64,000 bases of DNA from Clytia hemisphaerica (GCA_902728285.1 CACVBU010000726.1:2187248-2251247); one strand, 5' to 3'; counted from the stretch's first letter, positions 46,001 through 56,449 are shown. Notes: generated by a model not told the origin, from the letters alone. Program-made: numbers and translations.

Positions 46001-49000
46001 TAGTCTACAAAAAGACTTCCCACATTTTTTTTCTTCATTTTTGTTCAAAAATTCTATTTGATCCTGTCTACACTTATAATTTAGACCTCAAAAAAATTTA
46101 GTTTGACATTTTTTGAAAAATCACCCTGTATAGCCCACTCCTACTTATATTACAAGCATAAAACGGTGAACATAGTTTACAAAATCAGGATACATTAATA
46201 TTCCAAACTAATCGGCATAATCTAAGAAAAAATTCGAAATTATGGAAAAATGAAGATGAAAAGTGAAGATGAAGAAAATCAAAACTTTAATGGATTGTTA
46301 ACAATTAGTAGGGGGAAATTTGTTCGATTTTTTTTTAGGTCGCACTTACATATACATTTTTTTGAAAGCTAAGGGGTAGGGGAATCAAAATAACATGGGT
46401 GCCAATTTTTTTTCGGACACTTTGGTGCGTTCTTCGGACAAATATGACGGTCTCAGGGAAAAATCATAAGGTCAAAATTTAATGGAAATTTTTGGCTTGA
46501 GAAAGAGAGTTGTTGTATACTAGTTGTATATTTTAGGAAAGCTCTCTGACCCTTAAAACTAGTGTTTTTAGCCAGAAATAGCTGTTTTGTCCACATCTTG
46601 CACTCAATGTCTTCAGTACAGAAATCACCTATAATCACCGAACATTCGAGTTATGAAGGTTCGAGTAGTAGAGCTTTTTTATAAGAGTTTGTTAGGTAAT
46701 TTTCACGATGCCAACATATTCATTCGAGTTAAGAGGACGTCGGAGTTAAGGAGACTCTATTGTAGATTTCTCTGACGTTCTATTCTCAGTCGAAGTTTAT
46801 TCTTTGAATATACTGTTTTCCTTGAAAATAACAAATCGCTCGTTTTATTTTCATCTATTATTTTCCAAAAAATCGGATGATTTCACGATAAAATGAATTT
46901 CAGGAAATGAGAATCTTTCGAAGATTTATCTCAAGACGCCTGAGCTCTGTAATCATTTCCTCAACTCTTTTTCAAAAAAGGTCTGGAGTAGATTAAAACA
47001 TTTGATAATTAACTAGTGTAGGTTACCGCCCCGTTTTGAAGATTAATAAACACAGGCTGGATCAGGCTTCTGCTCATCCTCTAGCGAAAAAAATTTCTTA
47101 CAGAAAGTATATCTATAGAGGTCTGCGATTCAGACTAAGGCCAAATGGAAATATTTCAGTTAATCTGTGCCATAACAGAGGCCCCCAACGATTCGAGCGT
47201 AATACTTCTGAAAGCCTGGAGCTGTATTGTGTAAACCGAACTTAAAATTTCGAAATATGAAGAAATACCCAGAATTGCCATTATATTTTGACCAGTTTGT
47301 AGGCTGTTTTAAAACATCTATCATAAAATAACGTTATGTATCATTTGAAATCCATTCGAAATCAAGGTGTTAAAGTAAAGGTTTTGTTTTTAAATAAGAG
47401 TGACATCGTTTGCTTACTCATCACATTTAATTTACAAGGTTTTTCATATTGGACTGACACGGATGTGGAGCAAGATGATCAGAAAGAGGGAAAGAAAAAC
47501 ATTTTTTGTTTATATCCAGCAAAATATAACAATAGCAAGACACTGTCCCGACATGAAATATGTGTCTGATATGAAATGGAAACACTTATGTAAAAATAAA
47601 ACCTTTAAACGGAAAGTAAAATCCATAACAAATTTGCATAATCATCAAAATTTGATCAGGTACACTTGTACCGAAATCTAGTTTGTTTTATCTGATTCCT
47701 ATCTGATTTTCATTTTGGATAGGATTAATAGGATTAATTCTTCATTTAATCTCAAGAGAGACGATTGAAAGAAAGAAGAACATCTTGTTATTCGCGTATT
47801 TTCATTTTTATCAAAAAAAGGGCAAAAAATATTGGAAGGCTTTTCACTAGAAACTTTCGGTAATAAAAGAAGTGAAATGACCTCACCCTCATCTTTCTGT
47901 TGATGAAAATACACGTTGTTTTTCTCTAAGAATATCCAAAAATTTTGAAGCCTTGGGATGCTCTTAACTTTTTGAGTTTTAAGGCTAAAAATGTTCTTAA
48001 CATGTTCTTATTTTCGTCACTTTTTTAATTATTTTTGTCCATTATCCTTTGAAATCGGGTGTTTTAAGGTCCGCAAAGCCTTAAAATGTTCTTAACTTGT
48101 TCTTAACAATTTGGCTATCGAAACCTCGTGTTCTTATATAGTTTGTCCTTATAAAAAAACGTGTACATTTTTTGAGTTAGTTCTTCATCTTCGTTTTCGT
48201 TTTAATTCGCTTAAAAAGATTTTCTATTTATTTTAACGAGAAAACGAAAGTGCGATGAACAAAGGGAAGTATCCCTCCTCTATTATTTGTTTTCACTCTC
48301 CACCTTACGGGATTTAACTTTGCAGTATAAGTTTAATGGTAAGATTTATACTTCCCCTGCGTAGGAGAGATTCTAGACATGTGTATCTTTTAAAAAAGAC
48401 GCAAAAACGCGTTTTGAGTTAGTCGTATCTATGCAAGGTTGCGTTCAACGACTTTCAGAACATTCTCTGACGTCTTCAAAATAAGAAAAAGAAAGAACGA
48501 AGAAGAAGAAGGACGTGAAAAGTGTGCTGTTTTTCTCATCAAACTTCAAAACTTAAAGACAAGACGAGAAATCAACGAGGTCAACGCAGAAGCAACAAAG
48601 CTTAAGGATTTAATACTGCGATTGAGGTTTTATTGTTTGTTTAAATACGATACAACTTTTCATCGCTCTGTTCATTGGTTGAAAGGTGTCAAATTATATT
48701 AAAAACTAACATTCAAGTTGAGCTTATTTTTGGGATATCATTACGAAAAATAAAAGTCCTTGTTATTGGATCATCTTTCGAGCACTTATTTGAACTTGAG
48801 TGGAACTTGATTTAAAAAAACATCACTTTGGTATCCCGATCTTGAATTTATTATAAGACTTTAGTTTAGCAATCGTTTAATCATTTGACCAGTAAAAAAC
48901 TGCAAGAAGACATTATTTGTAGAAAATTAATGGGCCTTGTAGACTTAATCATACCGACAGGTATTCTTACACCAACAACTATATAGCCTTCTTCAAGAGT

Positions 49001-52000
49001 TGATTTGATTGAAGTTGATTGACAGGTAATCTTCAAAGATCAGACAAGTTCTTTTTACAATAATCGCTGGCATCTCACCCACAATAAACAGTGTTGAAAG
49101 CGAGAATGTTGATTATGCCTTTCTTTACCAAGAAACAGAAACAAAATCAACAACACCAACAAGCAGTTGAAATCGAAATTGAAGATCCTAATCACAACAA
49201 CAAAATGGATGAAGATACGTTAAAGAAATTACATTTGTATCAAAAGAGAACGTACGCAAATCAAGAACAAAGTCGACGTCGCTCTATACAACGTCATGCT
49301 CCTAATACATCGCGCAACGGACATTCACCGTTTCTGCAACGTTCTAGAACGGTGTCGGCACCAACTTATCATTTATACGTTGCCAGGGATAACATGAACG
49401 AACCGAATCGGCACCGTGTGAATAGTGCTGACAATGCATCACGTTCTTCCGGTCGAATACCGGAAAACGTTGAAAATCCGTCCGCATCTGACTGTTCGAA
49501 TGACTCTCCGCAAAAGGCAATATGTGAAAAAGTCGGAAGTATTAAGCTTTCGAAATTACCGGTAACGAAATCGTTCAGCTCTGACGGTGCCGAGTTGAGT
49601 AGAACGGAAAGTTGTTCTTCACCGTCTTCTGTTAAGAAGAAAAACATCCTAACCTCTTGCGTACACGCCTACACGGATGATAAAACATCCTAACCTTTTG
49701 TGTATATCGGTGATAAAATATTCATTTATTCATTCTATGCATATATCACTTGTAATCAAAACTTGGGACGATATTGACTTCTTTATTGTTGGGTTTTTGT
49801 TTGAATCTTATGGAATAAAACAGTTCTAATGGATTGTTACATACAAAATACACGTTTTTTTAATAAGAACAAACTATATAAGAACATAAGGCTTCGATGG
49901 CCAACATGTTAAGAACAAGTGAAGAACATTTTAAGGCTTTGTGAACTCAAAAACACCCAATTTCTTAATAAAATGGGTAAAAATGGTGAAAATAAGAACA
50001 TTGGCTTCAAAAAATTTGGATGTTTTTATTAAAAAAACGTGTACATATATTAACTTCGAAAGAAAATTGTGACTTGAAGTAGCATGTTAGGTTAAGTGAC
50101 AAGGATCGTGTTGCAAGATTGACGTCATTTCTTATCGTGTGGTGTATATTGTAGTTTGATACAAAAATTGTATTTATTTTGTGGAGGGATGCCACACATC
50201 TTCTTTTAAAGTCATTTATCACATTTAAGTTCTAAATGTTGTAACGTTTCGATCCCTTTAAGTTTATTAGTCAGCCAACAGCTGATTATTCAAATAGGCT
50301 TTTTCCCCATCATCATCAGACCAAAATCGAAAAAAACATGTTACCCCGATATGCTCATTTCGTAAGCCGTGTTTCCCCGATTTCTAAAGTTTATATCCGA
50401 TCGGGTTAAGTTTTAGTGTACTTTTAGCGTGTGTTGTTTTTAGAAAACATAGATGTGGTGTTTCAATCAAGATGGCGGTTTAAACGGCTCAGTGTTTTCA
50501 GTGTAAATGCAGGAAGTAAAATGCATGTTGCAAGCTTCAATTTCTGTCATATCTTTTTTATAATGACTTTGAAACTTGGCAAATCAAACACATGATTTTC
50601 ATCAAGGGGATTCTTTTTTATATTTGTTGAAGGTTTAGCAATTTGCTCAAGTTTTTGTTATTTTTAAGAATTTCTGCTTTTTGTTTGCATAATAAATAAA
50701 CATATTTTTCCTGTTTGCCTCTAGCTGTAGGTGGAATTGATCATGTTATAATGTTATTGGAATATGATAAAGTATAAAAAAGTACAGCTACTGTCTAAAT
50801 TTGATAAAGACAGGATGCAATCATGTTTTTGGACTTGGACGTATTTGCCAGCATGGATTTCGTGTAAACTATAACGTGCAACTGAAACGTTTTTGACGCA
50901 TTGGTTTAAGGGTACTTACAAAGATTGTTTGATTTTCAGTTGGTGTAAAGTAATAATTCCAGCTCGGCGTGAATGACTCCATAATTCATTGATTTTTAGC
51001 TTTCATTTTGGCTAAATTTGCTTTTGCTCGCTTACGCTTGCGTCAATTTATTAATTATGTTGGCGCATGCGCCTCTTTTCCCATCTTGACCCTTATTAAA
51101 AATTGAATGTTGGTACAAAAGAAATTTTGCTTGGCGTGAGGCTTGCTGTACGGAAAAATATCTTCGACGCAAGATTTTGTGGAATCCATACTGTACTGGC
51201 GTGTTTGGCTACAACAACAGCAGAGGGAGACAATCAAAAATATGTTCTGTTCGCGCCGGCTGTTTGCGTCGGCCAACCAATCCAACCAACTTGGCAGACA
51301 AAAATGCTGGCGGATTCAGAAAATTGTCAGAATTTTTCATCAAGCGAGCGAATAAATATTAAAAACTAAACTTTGAAACCATTTTCCTAAAAACCTGACT
51401 AGATTTACTACCGACCGACTGACTGACTCTATTTTATGAAGATTTTTGACATGAACGAAACATATATTTGATTGCCGCCAGAACACTGGATAAAATGACG
51501 ACCATCACATATTATTTTTTTATTGTTCACACATCTGGACGCAGATTGTGTTTTGTGACCTTGGCGCATGTTTTGGGCTTTTTTGGTTGGAAACACCCAC
51601 CTGTTCATAATAGACCTTTTTTCAAAGAGGACGTCCTGTTGAATAATTATGTAGTCCAGCAGAAAAACAATGATAAAACCATGCATAATTATTACAATAT
51701 GAATGATACAGTAATTATGCATTTGTTTTTATGGCTGGACTACATAATTATTCAACAGGACGTCCTCTTTGAAAAAAAGGTCTAAGACCTTTTTTTAAAG
51801 AGGCAGCCATGTTGAATAATTATGTACTCCAGCATAAAAACAATGATACAGCCATGCATAATTACTGTATCATGCATATTTTAAAAATTATATTGTTTTG
51901 TTTTGCTTGGTTATTGTAAACATGCTACTGGCATAAATTTAATGAACTATTATTCAAAAAGAAAACTACTTGTATTTATAAATGTAAATGATTCGTCTAT

Positions 52001-55000
52001 TTGATTTTTTTGATAAAATCTTTGTACAGGTTTATAACAGGACATATCTAAAATTTTGTAATTTGTAATTTGTCCCTAGATTTTTACTTTATCTTCAAAA
52101 ATGTTAAAAGTTGAATTTAAATGCTTAACATACGGAATGTTCATTTTCTACTCAATCTAACTACTAGGAGTTTTGAGTAACCTGGACAAACATTTTTAAG
52201 CAAAATGTGGTTTTTAGCTCTTAAAATTTTCCAATTTCGCTTGATTCTTTGTGCATCTAGTCCTTCCTTCCATCGCAGCTACTTAACTTCTTTACAAGCT
52301 ATCCAACTAGCTATATTGGCTGACTTTCCAGCCTCGGCTGGTTTATTAAAGAGTTTGTATATATTGATCAAATAAAACAGATTAAATATTACAAATATAG
52401 GCATTTTCTTTTTCCCTTTGCAAGTAGGAAGTAAGGCTTGCTGCAAATTGGCAGAGTTTATCTTGGCGATTCCAATCTAAGACATGTTAAAATTTGCAAA
52501 TAGCCTGTCATTTGTTAATCTCCGGGCCGATTCTGATACTCCAGACTGGCACGTATTCACTCTAAAGGTCATGACTTCGAAAGGGAATCTGCTCTGGTTG
52601 GTGTATTGCTTTGATCTTTTTTATCCAGATTTGGGATTAATGTCAAATAAGCTTTTGAGCGCAGCGATTGGCTAAAGCAAAACAATCGCAGCAGAATTCA
52701 AAGCCAATCACAACAATGAACATTAGAACCCAGTCGCTTTCACTTTCGTTTTCAAGTAAAAGGTGTTTTTGATTGTTTTGGCTGAACAACCAGGTCAGAT
52801 CATCACATTCGACATACCCTTAAGAGAAAAGAGTGGATGTACAGACTCGGCGTATAACCAAGTTTCTTGGTATGACCTATAAAATTTTAAATACGGAGAG
52901 AAGAGAAATTTCTGGGAATTCGCACATATTTTAGGTTATTTGGCAAATCCACCAACCATCTTTTTCTCGAATAAGTTGAAAATTCAGAAATTTCCTTTTT
53001 CCTTATTTCTTCATAAGTATCCGTGAAAAGCACCTCAAACAATCGATGGAAATTAATATGAAATGAAAAAAGTTGTTTCTCTTTTGTTTGCGATCATTTA
53101 CCGATGGTGTTTGCCGAATGTTATTAACACAGTTGAGTAAATCTTTGTGACTTTATTTAGCGCATTGCCTAGATATTTCTAAGTCGACTCTTATCTCAAC
53201 GTCATACACGTTTTTTTTATATAAGGAACTCGAGGCTGAAAATGGTAAAAAAAATAAGGATTTGTTTAGGAACTGCTCAGGCTGAGAATAAGAAAACAAG
53301 TTTTAAGGAACAGTAAGAGATGGTTATCCAAACTTAGCAGCTATGTAAATAAGGAACTCGATAAGGAACTTTGAGGCTGAAATTGTCTGTAAAAATAAGG
53401 AACTCCAGGCTCAGAGCAAAGTTAAGGTTCCTTATAAAAAAAACTGTCATAGCTCCTTTATTTTAGCACAAGACCGTTAATTTCCCAAAAGCATGGATCT
53501 TTAGTCGACTCGACCTATAAATAACATCGCTGGCTCATTACCAGTTTTGGCAGTAGTCAGGATGTACGACAGATCCTTTTTACAGTGGAGTTTCCAAAAC
53601 CCAAACACACACGGTATAGACACAGGTTTAGAAGACATTTTTAACTGAAAAGACCAGCAAACTTCTTCGAATTAAAGAAAATGTAGAGTAAACTAATAAA
53701 TAAACTAGAGGATATCGTCATCTTGAATTTTTTGACTTTCGTTTTCAAAAATTATCTGAAAACAACAAAAGTATAAAACATATTCCAAAATCCCATTAAA
53801 CGATGTTATCGTTCGTTACTCTTAGGTTTCAAATAAACGCCCCCCCCCCGCTTGTTAATTTTTCAAAAAATTTTCCAACCCTCTCCCTCCCCCCGGACCT
53901 TATTAGGACCTCCCAGTTTATTATTTGTGAGAATATTTTCAGGTGTCAAAGAGAAGGTCCTTTTTGTGCTCTCTGATTTCAGCCTATATTTACCTTATTT
54001 TTGGGTTTTCAGAAGTACAATTTCCAACCGCCTCCGGCAATTACGACCCCTGTTTATTAAAATTCAACCCCCCGTTTATTTGGAACCTAAGAGTACAGTG
54101 ATAGTAAAGGCGGGAAAATATGGCAGTACATGTTTTTTTTATAAGCAAGTGTATGCCCCTTGGTCAGTCTCGTGTATGCTTAAGTTCTCAATGCATCCAG
54201 GCATAGTTTATGCTTATTACACGTTTTTTTTTTTAAGAAACTAGTTTTACCAAGCAGCCTCAATGTTTTTTAAGAAATCGGCCTTTTGAGCCTTAAATGT
54301 TTCTTACATGTTTCTAAACTTTGTCAAGCTTAAAGGACGCATGTCGATAATACAATAGTCTAATTGACTAATCTACGGTACTTTCCTATCTTCTTTATAG
54401 ATTTTCTGACTTTCTGAAGTGTTTCTAACTGGTATGTATGTATATTTCTGGAACCTTGATTTGAAAGTTCTTAAAAAAAACGAATTAAAAAATGCTATTT
54501 TCTCATTCTCAGCCTCAGCATGTTTCTTAGATGTTTCTTAGTTTTTAGGCATTCTGAGCCTCATGTTTCTTAAAAGTGTGTTTCTTAAAAAAAAAAAAAC
54601 GTGTATATGCTTAAGAATCATGCTTATGATTCACCCCGAGCCAAGTTTTTAATTAAATTTCAGAAATTTTGTAAAAATTTGTTCAGACTTTGGGAGCAGT
54701 GGAATGTTAGCGAGCCGTGGAATGTCTTATTTTTTACTTGACCTCTACCAAACCTTTTTAAACAGATAAAAATGATCTCTTGAAAAATATTTTAGGCTGA
54801 CATATATGCTCATGTTATGCTTAGGAATTTGGCAAATCTGAGCCTTCGTATGCTTATAAGCGTTATGCTTATAAAAAAATATGTATACGGAAAAAATCGG
54901 CGGGATCGTTTGCGAATCTTCTTCGGCTTTGGGCTTATTTCTTAAATAGTGATCTAAAATCCCATCAAAGACGATAATAAAAATAAGTAATCTTTAGAGC

Positions 55001-56038
55001 GCGTAATCTTTGCTTAAATTAGACCACTCAAAAAAGGGACTATATGAAACAAACTATTTGTTTAGATAGAACAAACAGCCAACATGAAGTGAAGGGAGGT
55101 GATTAGGCAAGAGAAGTCGAGAGTATGGTCTAAATCGTAAAGATGGCGTATAATTTTCCTTCAGTCAGGAGCGTAGAATATCTGTGCTGGTGGATTTTGT
55201 AATGACAATAATTATGTTTCCTGATACATGAATTAAGAAAAAAAATTCCCAAAAAGAAAAGACAAATCTTGTGAGCTTTAATAGTATCTAGAGGGAGAGG
55301 TCAAGACCCTTCCCCCCGTAGGTAGGAGCACGCCTCCCAAAATTTTATTAATCAAAATCGAAATTTTATACCTTACCGATATCTGAGGGAGGAGCCCCTT
55401 ACATCACAGCATCCTCTCTCGGAAAATAAGAAACCAAAAGAACAATAGGTTAAATTATACGAAGAGGTAGCAAAATATTTTCAAGATTTGCCTTTTCAGA
55501 GGGGATATAGGAGAAACGGCCGTTCAGATTTCCACGAAAATACTTAATCACCATGTGGTCACTTTTTCAGGACAAGCTGATAGGCCGATTTTAAGTTTTT
55601 CGGTCTTAAGGCCGCCATTATGAAAATTTTGGATTACAGATGGAATTCTTTTGTAGCCAATCACAATTCTTTAAACCACAGGGCAGATAGGGTTAATTTG
55701 ATATTCAGTGAAAAACTCTGTTTTGACTGAATAGTAAAGTAAATGAGGCTTAATGGATCGGCTTTTCAAAGGGTAAATTTCAGACTTCCTTCAACAAACG
55801 TTTTTATTCTTTCTTCAAAATTTCAGGTGATTCAAACCATTTGAAAGGTTTACTGAACAACAAACACCTTCGTGATATGTTACATGAAATCAACACATCA
55901 CAAAACCAATCCAAGACCATGGAAAAGGTGATGCAGATCCCAATTTTCACCGAATTTGTTGACGAATGTTTGAACGTTATCGAACCTGATGAGGAACAAC
56001 CACAACAAATCCTTGATCTATCTCTCACTTCAAGTTGA
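37071..56038 (+). CDS. ZNHIT3: Zinc finger HIT domain protein 3, four exons
   Basis: ZNHIT3 works with NUFIP1 and R2TP/HSP90 in box C/D snoRNP assembly. Exons: 37071-37153, 37730-37761, 38726-38938, 55827-56038. Phases join exactly to 179 aa. The zf-HIT domain occupies residues 9-42: CLVCDE, YRCPKC, YCSLVC, FKPHKESC, with the Cys/His ligands in place. A short acidic linker leads to LLRKLG. The C-terminal helical domain follows: NNKHLRDML, MEKVMQIPIFTEFVDECLNV and IEPDEE, closely like vertebrate ZNHIT3. Exons 1-3 lie within 1.9 kb, but the last intron is 16.9 kb and holds several transposons and a small ORF (49115-49693). Identification is confident because both terminal domains match. Confidence 0.94.
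37287..37530 (+). mobile_element. tRNA-derived SINE-like sequence in ZNHIT3 intron 1
   Basis: The segment GTAGAGCGTCTAACTACG followed by GCGGGTTCAATTCCCGG resembles tRNA D-arm/A-box and T-arm/B-box sequences, but the acceptor stem is degenerate. A non-tRNA body follows. No clear target duplication. Confidence 0.45.
37931..38079. mobile_element. MITE, TTCATGATATGCACC family, copy 2
   Basis: The ends TTTATGATATGCACCATTGC and the complement of TTCATGGTATGCAACATTGC match copy 1 at 9922-10077, as does the internal AGCTGATTGGTTGAAAGTGACG. It lies in ZNHIT3 intron 2. Confidence 0.75.
39787..40500 (+). repeat. Tandem array 1 of ~156-bp unit
   Basis: About four and a half copies of a unit containing GGGCAGCCTGGAGACTTCAA, GGCACACTTGTTCCTTGGGT and GACGAGTTTTTCGCCAAAAC. 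The unit length is a multiple of three, so ORFs stay open across units in several frames. These are not proteins. Confidence 0.93.
41294..42175 (+). repeat. Tandem array 2 of ~156-bp unit
   Basis: About five and a half copies of the same unit as array 1, in the same orientation. Neighbouring units are more alike in the middle and diverge at the last copy. Spacing between successive GGCAGCCT occurrences is 155-156 bases. Confidence 0.93.
43832..46142. mobile_element. 2.3-kb element with 9-bp duplication carrying an ORF1-type gene
   Basis: The terminal inverted repeats start AGGAGTGGGCTATACAGGGT, and an imperfect match continues to TGTCAAACTAAATTTT. A perfect 9-bp direct repeat ACTTATATT flanks the element (43823-43831 and 46143-46151). 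The only sizeable gene is on - at 44754-45836. A 9-bp duplication is typical of Mutator-like elements, but no MULE transposase is present, so it is probably non-autonomous or has captured the ORF. It sits in the 16.9-kb ZNHIT3 intron. Confidence 0.85.
44754..45836 (-). CDS. PHD-finger/coiled-coil protein of LINE ORF1 type
   Basis: The open frame begins at 45860 with a non-initiator Gln-Lys-Trp stretch; ATGs in frame lie close to the start (for example in NMNEKTDKKQE). A Cys/His zinc finger of PHD type comes first (CTLTSC, LKCRKCHRMVHYEC, YLCQNC). A long Lys/Glu/Asn-rich coiled coil follows, then an RRM-like region (RKRNIIIHGMVE, RPIKLILKSIEEKERIM), then a basic tail. This arrangement is that of ORF1 proteins of CR1/L2-like LINEs, which bind RNA. 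Here it lies alone inside terminal inverted repeats with no reverse transcriptase nearby. The frame is uninterrupted over about 360 codons. Function within the element is unknown. Confidence 0.75.
   Translation of the reverse strand, partial: KIKNMNEKTDKKQEKQPFEEAKQNQTCTLTSCSDDDDQNRLKCRKCHRMVHYECTQLPLYQLQIFANTYNEQYLCQNCVRITRSLMSKIGENSYHMMQREIEKKDDVIKKLNNQLAKNRSLKNDIENILTNKMADFEIKTKQIIKEEIKLTTNYIEKSSEKTYAEITKKHKDNIKSAVREHQQENKNEDRDIESRKRNIIIHGMVELEVDNKEEQQEQDRIDIEGILGNIGVQDIKPSHHHRIGQNRKGLHWRPIKLILKSIEEKERIMQNLHKLKRFNEIGGFSITDDFTINERKIIKDMCQKAQKMNSKNDDFVWHVRGSPRTNLRLVRKPRTKTKTTSSLLSISSDDWTTDEELDNL
47385..47640 (+). repeat. Dispersed repeat with eroded ORF, shared with 32470-33060
   Basis: The + frame reads NITIARHCPDMKYVSDMKW and HLCKNKTFK. 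The - strand at 32470-32605 reads NITIGRHSPDMKYVSDKKR and HLCKDKTFK. The preceding TTTAAATAAGAGTGACATCG also recurs inverted near 33050. Two copies of one repeat with a conserved reading frame; the protein is not recognised. Confidence 0.6.
47912..48163. mobile_element. MITE, CACG(T)n family, filled with GTTCTTA motifs
   Basis: The ends are CACGTTGTTTTTCTCTAAG and the complement of CACGTTTTTTTATAAGGAC, flanked by TA (47910-47911 and 48164-48165). TGTTCTTA/GCTCTTAA occurs about six times inside. Same family as 49851-50041. Confidence 0.75.
49115..49693 (+). CDS. Unrecognised small protein ORF inside the ZNHIT3 intron
   Basis: An uninterrupted 192-codon ORF starts at ATG 49115 (another in-frame ATG lies at 49106). 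I do not recognise the product. It is hydrophilic and probably disordered: a Gln/Asn-rich start (KKQKQNQQHQQ), a basic stretch RRRSIQRH, a possible 14-3-3 site RSRTVSAP, then Ser-rich segments (SSPSSVKKK). Coding character is suggested by its length, a base composition richer in CG than the flanks, and the lack of repeat sequence in it. It runs on the same strand as the host gene, so it could be an intronic gene or an alternative exon of ZNHIT3. No splice sites were needed. No signal peptide or membrane segment. Confidence 0.55.
   Translation: MPFFTKKQKQNQQHQQAVEIEIEDPNHNNKMDEDTLKKLHLYQKRTYANQEQSRRRSIQRHAPNTSRNGHSPFLQRSRTVSAPTYHLYVARDNMNEPNRHRVNSADNASRSSGRIPENVENPSASDCSNDSPQKAICEKVGSIKLSKLPVTKSFSSDGAELSRTESCSSPSSVKKKNILTSCVHAYTDDKTS
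49851..50041. mobile_element. MITE, CACG(T)n family, filled with AAGAACA motifs
   Basis: The ends are CACGTTTTTTTAATAAGAAC and the complement of CACGTTTTTTTAATAAAAAC, flanked by TA (49849-49850 and 50042-50043). AAGAACA recurs five times inside. Confidence 0.85.
51613..51782. mobile_element. Almost perfect palindromic MITE
   Basis: The terminal inverted repeats of about 49 bp start GACCTTTTTTCAAAGAGGAC and end at GTAGTCCAGC, with a one-base difference in the T run. They are flanked by TA (51611-51612 and 51783-51784). A diverged truncated copy follows directly (51785-51890), starting AGACCTTTTTTTAAAGAGGC. Confidence 0.88.
53207..53446. mobile_element. MITE, CACG(T)n family, filled with AAGGAACT motifs
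   Basis: The left end is CACGTTTTTTTTATATAAGG and the right end the complement of CAGTTTTTTTTATAAGG. TAAGGAACT or its complement occurs about seven times inside, together with AGGCTGA motifs. Confidence 0.7.
53818..54094. mobile_element. MITE with ACTCTTAGGTTYCAAATAAACG ends
   Basis: The inverted ends are ACTCTTAGGTTTCAAATAAA and the complement of ACTCTTAGGTTCCAAATAAA, each followed by a C/G run. The interior repeats ACCYC(C)xxTTTATTA. No target duplication was evident. Confidence 0.7.
54129..54883. mobile_element. MITE filled with TATGCTTA motifs (outer of a nested pair)
   Basis: The ends are CATGTTTTTTTTATAAGC and the complement of CATATTTTTTTATAAGC, flanked by TA (54127-54128 and 54884-54885). 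TATGCTTA occurs at least six times in the two halves. The element is interrupted by the MITE 54220-54603. Confidence 0.8.
54220..54603. mobile_element. MITE filled with GTTTCTTA motifs (inner of a nested pair)
   Basis: The ends are CACGTTTTTTTTTTTAAGAA and the complement of CACGTTTTTTTTTTTTTAAG, flanked by TA (54218-54219 and 54604-54605). ATGTTTCTTA and related motifs occur about seven times. It lies inside the MITE 54129-54883. Confidence 0.87.
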
Positions 56039-56449
56039 AAAAAATTGTACATACACTCCAAGATACCTTTGAAAGGTATTTTTATCTGGCTTTTGATTTA
56101 CCTGATAGTCACCCAGCTGGCACACAACGTTGTTTTAACGTTCAAGTAACGTTATTTGGACGTTATGAATGTCACATGGACGTTGTTTTGACGTCGTGTG
56201 ACGTGTAGTCAAAATCATAAGTTGTGGAACAACACTTTATCTCGTGTTCAATATATAAATCTTGAGTTTTGTGATGAATAGACGAACAATGAAAAGCAAA
56301 TGCGATTTCAATAATGGTTTGCTTTAAACAATTTACCGTCCGAGATTTACATAATCTTATACACTTATCAACCTTTTGCGGCGCTTTTAAGGAGACTGGG
56401 AACAAAAATACAGGGGAAATTCTTCTCGGCGATGGTATCAAGAACACAA

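Larger units (their letters stand above)
38939..55826 (+). other. 16.9-kb last intron of ZNHIT3
   Basis: The donor CTTG|GTAAGA and the acceptor TTTCAG|GTGATT are both strong. Apart from the listed elements and the ORF at 49115, the intron is AT-rich non-coding DNA. I see nothing definite in 42263-43822, 46152-47384, 48164-49100, 50042-51610, 51890-53200 or 54886-55826. Confidence 0.85.

Noticed and set aside
48439-48702. 87-codon basic ORF in the ZNHIT3 intron.
   Set aside because: No domain, no clear start context, AT-rich, not distinguishable from chance.
51103-51369. Three overlapping + ORFs and one - ORF.
   Set aside because: Competing frames over the same stretch and no domain. Probably non-coding intron.
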